Shown here one piece after another: positions 58,001-64,000 of a stretch of DNA of 64,000 nucleotides (position 1 is the stretch's first letter; each line of letters opens with the position of its first letter). The notes beneath the pieces are model-generated. The model was not told where the DNA came from. It saw only the letters and a list, made by a program, of their open reading frames with translations, and ran no database searches. The translations under genes and the position numbers were made by a program. Location of the stretch: contig JAQGDQ010000003.1 in NCBI GenBank assembly GCA_030141605.1, positions 2,623,501 to 2,687,500 of the forward strand. The letters are read 5' to 3'. The stretch comes from Tubiluchus corallicola. Its lineage: Eukaryota > Priapulida > Priapulimorpha > Priapulimorphida > Tubiluchidae.

Positions 58001-60778
58001 ATATTGCATGTACAGTATTTTTATAAAAACGCATCAACTTTCTCTATATGAAACATGATTTTGGTCTAACTCTAATAGATATGGTTATTGACGTGGCGTC
58101 GCCATTTCCACGGCGTTATTGCCATTTTACTTTAAAAGTAGGGCAACAGAGTGAAATTGTCTCCCCTTATTACATGAAATGTTGTCATCCAATATCATTC
58201 TGTCTTGTCTGTCAAGCCCATTGCGTAAGTCAGCCACTGATGCCCTCCTTCCCAATCCCCTCTTCCACGGTTCCCGATTTTGCACTTTGTATGAATGTTA
58301 TAATTATGACCCTGTATTATAATTATGAGTATGCAGTGCATTATTTGCATGAAGTATAATTAGTGTATATGTCTAGTAATGCTGATACAAGACAGACATG
58401 ATTCTTGATTCTTAATCTTATAAATGTTTTAGTTGTAAAAATATTTCGTATGTACCCGTAAGTGAAATAATATATTTCTGACTCGGGTGGTTCGGATCTG
58501 GTGAAACAGTTATCTGCAGCATGCACAGACAGTTTACTCAATTAAGGACTTAAAAAGCCCACACGACTATTAAATTTATTACTGACTTAAAGTCTCCAGT
58601 TTGACATTCTACAGTATGAATCAAACGACACGCGCATTATTCATGGTACAGCATTTGTGACAAGTTTGTAAGATCGATGTCTGTAACAGCAGGGTTCCCC
58701 ATTACCAGGAGATCATGCTTTAGCTTTTACTGTGTATGCAAGTGTCTATTAATCATTACTTGCAGTTTGTGCTATTGAGCTCTATTTCTTCAATCTAAGG
58801 GACTGATTGTTTAGCTTCCCAAGTGAGGTGTTGTCAGTAGTTGTCAAGTAGTTTTCTTGTACTGAGTACCAGGCATCAAATTGTCAGACTTGAGCGAGAG
58901 GTCACTCAACTTTTTCGTTGCACACGTTCTTAATGTTTCACAACTCGTGCCATGTAAAATAGTGACTGGACATGTGTTGCTAGATTAGCTAGAGTATCAA
59001 AACTTTTATGAAAAATTTTCTGCTGTACTTTGTAGCAGATAAAAATTTTGTGCAGCTAGCAGCCAATTTACTGTCAAGTTTCCTCACGGTTTTTAATTAC
59101 TCCTATTCTGAGTCCGTCGTAACATCTGAAAATTCACTTTGAGCCTAGTTTATGTGTAAGAACTCGCAATTATATGCTGTATAACGTATTATTTCCATGG
59201 CACTGTAGATTTATTGTATGTGACATTGATTTAACGAAGATAAGTAGTGTCCAGAACCTTGAAACTGCTCGTTAACGGTCTTTGCGTGGCTTGGTTTCGG
59301 TTTTTGCTTCGGATTTTTTTGTTGGTTTTACTCATTTACTGGTAGATAAATGGGCTTACATGTATTCAAGCCTGCTGGTAATTATATTGTTTCTACAAGC
59401 TTAGGGGAAAGTTGTAAAATCATTAAAGGGAATGCAAGCATGTAAAAACTAGGTTAGCAGAGCATTTAGTTTAGTGGTACAATATATTTATTTCATTGAT
59501 GGTTTCTGTTGCTTTCATTGAGATTCCAACAGAAAAACTTTTTGACACATGGATTTTACACGTATGCATTTCACAAGTTTACATACTTCTGCTGTATTGG
59601 TTTATTAGCATTTTTAGAAAATTTAAAATAATATTATCACATGTATTTTAAATCATTTTTAATAAATGTGAAATAAAATGAGGTACGTGATAATGATACT
59701 ATTATGTTAGACCTGTTGCGGGTCTGCATATACACATCTAAATAAAATGCCTATGACCGTAACGGTCCACAAAATTTCTGAGTACACCGCTGACTGCAAA
59801 TCCTGATAATTTTCAGTAATTCGTGATGCTGTGCTTTCTGGCGACTTTCTGGCGATTCTGGCTATTTTGATTTACCATGAACGTGTGTCCTTGATGCTAT
59901 TCAAGTTAATTGGACTGCTTTCGTCTGAATTACTCAGTTCAAATTGCAGGACTTCAAATAAAAAAGGAGGTAATGGAATTTTGTCAATGATGTGATCGAG
60001 CTGCCCCACTGTGCCACTGCCCCAAAGTGCTAACATCTAACGTCATTGAAACTTTACACGTGTATGCTAGTGTGTGTGTTTTTGTATTTGTTTTTCTATA
60101 AAATAATGTTTCATGGTTGTGGTTTCTTTTCCTGCATCAGTGTTGTATGATTTTTTGCTGAAATAAAGAATTGAAATATCCTCTCACTATAATGATAATA
60201 GCAGGGAAAGAAAATATCAAGTTCACTGTTGCCAACAATGTTACTTTGTTCCCTTGCCTTGTGCTTAGTGTAATCCTGCCGATGTTCTTACTGTTGACTT
60301 ACAAGGGAAGATTTGAAAATTAACGCACGTTGAATCTCTTCTTTGTACGTATACGTGTATATAATACAAATTGTAATACACTGTAGTATCTTATAGCTGG
60401 TCGTTGACTCTTTCTATTCTGTATTCGAACTTTGTGTTTAAGTGTCATAGTACTTTACCATCTAGTGAATGATTTTCTGTACATTTTAATTCGCAGCACT
60501 TAGCAGCCAGCTGTCTTTTTCAAATGCTGTTTGTTATTCTGAGTCCATTAATATTTTCTGACGACAAATCTTTGGTTCGCTTTTTTCGTGGATAGTATCC
60601 TTTTTGGTATTCAGAACTCAGCATCAGGTTGATAATCTGTAACATCCACACAACACAGCAGTTCACATTATTAAAGGCACCCGTACATATGATCACATAA
60701 CTGCTGTTTTCATGCATTTGCACTGGTTGTACCCCGTTATAATAATATTTGTTCATTTTCATGCTAATGCACTTTAAC

Positions 60779-60827
<49 letters not shown>

Positions 60828-63800
60828 GCAGTGAATAACCAATATTACAAGAGCTCTATCAATCTGTCAGGCTATATGAGATGATCCAATTCCGTAACAT
60901 CTCATTTAGACGTTTAAAATCGCCAGTTTTCTTCCTGGTTGCACTGTTTATGACGGGCGTGGTATGTAATGTGTAACATTTGCAACCCGCCTCGGTGATT
61001 GTTGAAGCTCGTATTCCGTGTCCATTACTCCATTTATTGTGTCTATTACTGTCTTCTGGGGTATTATGCTCATGTAGCAAGTTCTTCTGGGGTATTACGT
61101 AGAAAATTAGCAACCGAGGTGATGTTGACTTCTTACAGTTCAATGTCTATTCAAACACGAATTGTATCGTGATATTCATGAATTGTATCCATTATATTCA
61201 TGGACGTTAGTAGTATTCAGTGAAGACTAAAATGTAATTCACTACGTTTTTCCTGTACTTCTGCTGCTGCATTAGCATTTTTTGCGTACATACCAACTGA
61301 TTATAATACCAAGTTGTTACCTGCTATCAAATAAAATGTTTGTTTGAGAGAGAGTCTGCGCGGAGAGGAACTGAGACTAACCACGCTGGAATCTGCAATA
61401 CATCAATCCATCGTTCACGAAGGCGGTGACTAGTCAATTTCACTAGCAGATCGTATTTATGTTCTTGTAGTATTCATAAGAACGCAGCCCCGAAAGAAGT
61501 TGCTCTTTCACTTTGAGTAAGCTGAGCATCGTTTTATTTCCTGTTCTTCTTTCCTGTACAGACGCTGCATTCTTTGTTCTCAGTTTGTCTAAGCAGCATG
61601 GTATTTTAACCGCATTCATTGTCGTCCGCATTTGAGTGTGGAAATTTAAATCTACCCTTGAATATTTGAAGAGGACCAGACCATTTCATTGCTGTAACAA
61701 TATTTTACTGATGAAATTCGAACAAGTCCTTGAACAGATAGACCTCTGACCACACTGGTGTAAACTGTAAGCGTATTTGAATGTGGAAATTTAAAGAAAT
61801 GCTTGAACAAAAAAATCCTTCCATAAATCACTGAACCCAGATTATTTCATTGCAGTAATCTATTACATGTACACCTTATTATCTTAGCAGTTCGATTATC
61901 GGCATATATAAGCAAATCATGTGCGAGTAAGTGGTGACGAATGTAGTCAGAGACCTGGGTTAGAAGCGTCAACTTCTTCTAGTACACATTTCTATTTATC
62001 AGTTACCACTGCTAGAAGTCCTACGGATATGGTTTCCGCTGGTCCTTCACAACATTGTTTACTAGCCGTTTATCTAAATATTTATTCGTTCTTCTCGTCA
62101 AGTACTGTGGTCAGACGTGTTTCAAACACAAGCTGAACGAATGCCGGAAATTTTTACGAGGTCATTAGACGTACAGTGGCTCGTCTAGCTAAGATTACGA
62201 ATGTAATGGCTTTCAGCTTTTGTGCGGGTGTTCTTGGTGAAATCTCGTGACAGTTTGTTTTTTATTTTGCTTAGCGGTGGTTTTTCGTTTCGCGTCAACT
62301 TTTTCCAGTCACGGGAAAAATAAGTTCTCTCAGAAACCTTAGTGGTTTTCTAATCCTTCGAGAACATGATTTATTTTTTCGGGTTTCACTTGTAACAGGC
62401 CGTTAACTGAAAGAAATAATAAATAAAATGAAGAGGGTGAACTTGACAGAGCTGAAAAGATGAAAACCGAATAGCATGGAATTGTCAGACGTTATATTCA
62501 TGGAATCAGTAAAAACTAAGAAATTTATGTAGAAAGTTTCTTAGTAGTTTTTTTAAATTTCTTAAGGTTCATTTTAAGAAATTAAATTTCAAACAATGTA
62601 AGTGATATTTTTTCATACTACTGGACAGCAGAACGCTTTCTGATAGTTTACGTCAAGTCTGAATACAGTGGCAAATGTTTCTAGCTGTAAGGACCTCACC
62701 TAATCTTGTCGTGATTTCTGTAACGCCCATAATTCCACGCTGTAGTCCCATGGCGTCCGCAGATATATGAAGCTGCTTCGAGCTAAAGTGCTAAAAGAAA
62801 AAACAAACTGTTAAATAAGCGTTATAATAAACTAAATAAATATTTAAATGAAGCCAGCCGTAAGGAATAAGCACCCTTTCGTGCTGAATGGGGCTAGAAG
62901 GCAGGATTGTTGTTAAGCTCCAAAAAGTAACTCACATTGAAAGTTGAATCAGTGCACACGGCACCAGTTGGATTTGCTGTCAGACACGTTGACTCGTTAA
63001 TTTAAAGGCTTAACATATTTGCAAAGATATAAACAGGATCCAAATCCGGGCTTTTTACATTGTGTATAGTTTAGTGTTTGGGATTGCTGCAAGAGTGGTA
63101 CCCTAAAATGCTACGTCTTAAACTTAGATGATACAATTTTTGTCTGAAGCATTAGCACACTGACGCATTTCGCTTTGCGGATTGTGGTTAAATTTAAAGA
63201 ATCCCTGCACGGGCTTTTACATGCACATAGTTGACTTGCTATAGGCGGTACTCTAATCTCGTAATTGTTAGTTTTGTGTGATTACATAAACACGTTTAGT
63301 TTTCAAGCTAAATTCATCCTCTTCGAAACTGTTGAAACTCAAACGCTTGCGGTTTCTTTACGCAAGTGTGCTGTAGAATATGGAAATGTGTGGCTGTAAT
63401 AATAATGAAGGCATCAAGCATGCGCTTGGTCACAGCTGTTGCCTTGTAATTTGAACATTTGAATATTTTATTAGATTTTAGTGCAATAGCATCATTTTTC
63501 CTGGCAGATGCTGCCTGATTTAACTCTGCTGCCTTGAAAAAAACGATGAAAGAAAAGTCTGGAATTTTTATGGTACGCTGTACCAGGCTAACCCGTATAT
63601 AACGCAGTCACTTAACGTGTATATTTTATTGGAGTTTTTAACTATTTCTGTGTGCCTTCATTTTTCACATTCATCAATACATAGGTCCTTATGACGCAAT
63701 ATATACTGTATCGAGCGTTTGTAACAGTCTGTACATGTTGAATAACACCGAAACTAATGACATATTCTGTATAATATATGTATTGTACATCCATTCCTAA

Positions 63801-64000
63801 GAGGCGACACTTGAACCTCTGCACCTGCTAGATTGTAGGACGTGCCACAAATGTCAATGCTTCGCGTGAGGAATTTTAAACAGGCTTTTTGCTCATAGAC
63901 CTGGTGTCATGTTTGCCCAAAACTGATATATCGTCTTTGTCTAAAACAATTATTTGTCAGCACTTCTGTGAGAATTTAGAGTTGGAAAATATCACTCTTA
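55014..64000. other. 9 kb without a supportable gene
   Basis: Only short chance-length open frames on both strands, none with a recognisable motif or a coherent splice pattern. It contains the (ATT)n tract at 60779-60827 and some locally less AT-rich patches (about 57360-57560 and 61340-61420) that could be noncoding exons or promoters of a gene to the right. It could equally be a long intron. Confidence 0.35.
60779..60827. repeat. (ATT)n microsatellite
   Basis: About 16 perfect ATT units. Confidence 0.95.

Noticed and set aside
60859-61143. 94-codon minus-strand frame (GIRASTITEAGCKCYTLHT)
   Set aside because: Looks mildly protein-like but has no recognisable motif, splice context or neighbours; I cannot support it as a gene.
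1-64000. CRISPR arrays, operons, ribosome binding sites, rRNA genes
   Set aside because: The window is eukaryotic; no regularly spaced repeats of CRISPR type and no rRNA-like sequence were seen.

Overview
This is a 64 kb piece of an AT-rich, intron-rich animal nuclear genome. The protein families (HMG20, WSC/PAN, axonemal coiled coil, C2H2 zinc finger), GT-AG introns of 0.1 to 5 kb, LINE fragments, hAT-type elements and many microsatellites point to an invertebrate metazoan. I cannot fix the phylum. Nothing looks prokaryotic or organellar.

Layout. 0-0.2 kb: first coding exon of a minus-strand gene that runs off the left edge. 1.4-6.1 kb: minus-strand seven-exon gene for a DUF4200 coiled-coil protein (CCDC42/CFAP73-like), carrying a hAT MITE, a LINE scrap and a pentanucleotide satellite in its introns. 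6.3-8 kb: coding-like but frame-broken segments on the minus strand and one orphan plus-strand exon. 8.7-9.7 kb: decayed LINE. 10-15 kb: nothing firmly coding. 15.7-29.8 kb: a complete nine-exon HMG20A/B orthologue (minus, 339 aa). Its 4.8 kb intron 6 hosts an opposite-strand gene for a WSC + PAN-like extracellular protein. Other introns hold a nonautonomous hAT, tandem repeats and a 216 bp palindrome. 33.8-36.2 kb: a three-exon minus-strand gene for a small single-pass membrane protein (343 aa) that I do not recognise. 39.6-47.0 kb: a 7.45 kb DNA transposon with about 780 bp terminal inverted repeats, each carrying an ATG-containing first exon and splice donor. It holds a broken minus-strand gene, and a truncated LINE with a clean 12 bp target-site duplication sits inside its right repeat. 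50.1-52.5 kb: a C2H2 zinc-finger gene (801 aa, plus) with its coding region in one exon and a short overlapping uORF. 53.2-55.0 kb: CT microsatellites, a LINE fragment inserted in one of them, and a duplicated 53 bp module. 55-64 kb: no gene I can support.

The most interesting item is the 7.45 kb long-TIR element. Its inverted repeats duplicate a 5' gene end, its gene product belongs to no family I recognise, and extra copies of its terminus occur inside it. The genes do not form a pathway: a chromatin factor, a probable axonemal protein, a membrane protein, a secreted or surface WSC protein and a zinc-finger protein are ordinary metazoan neighbours.
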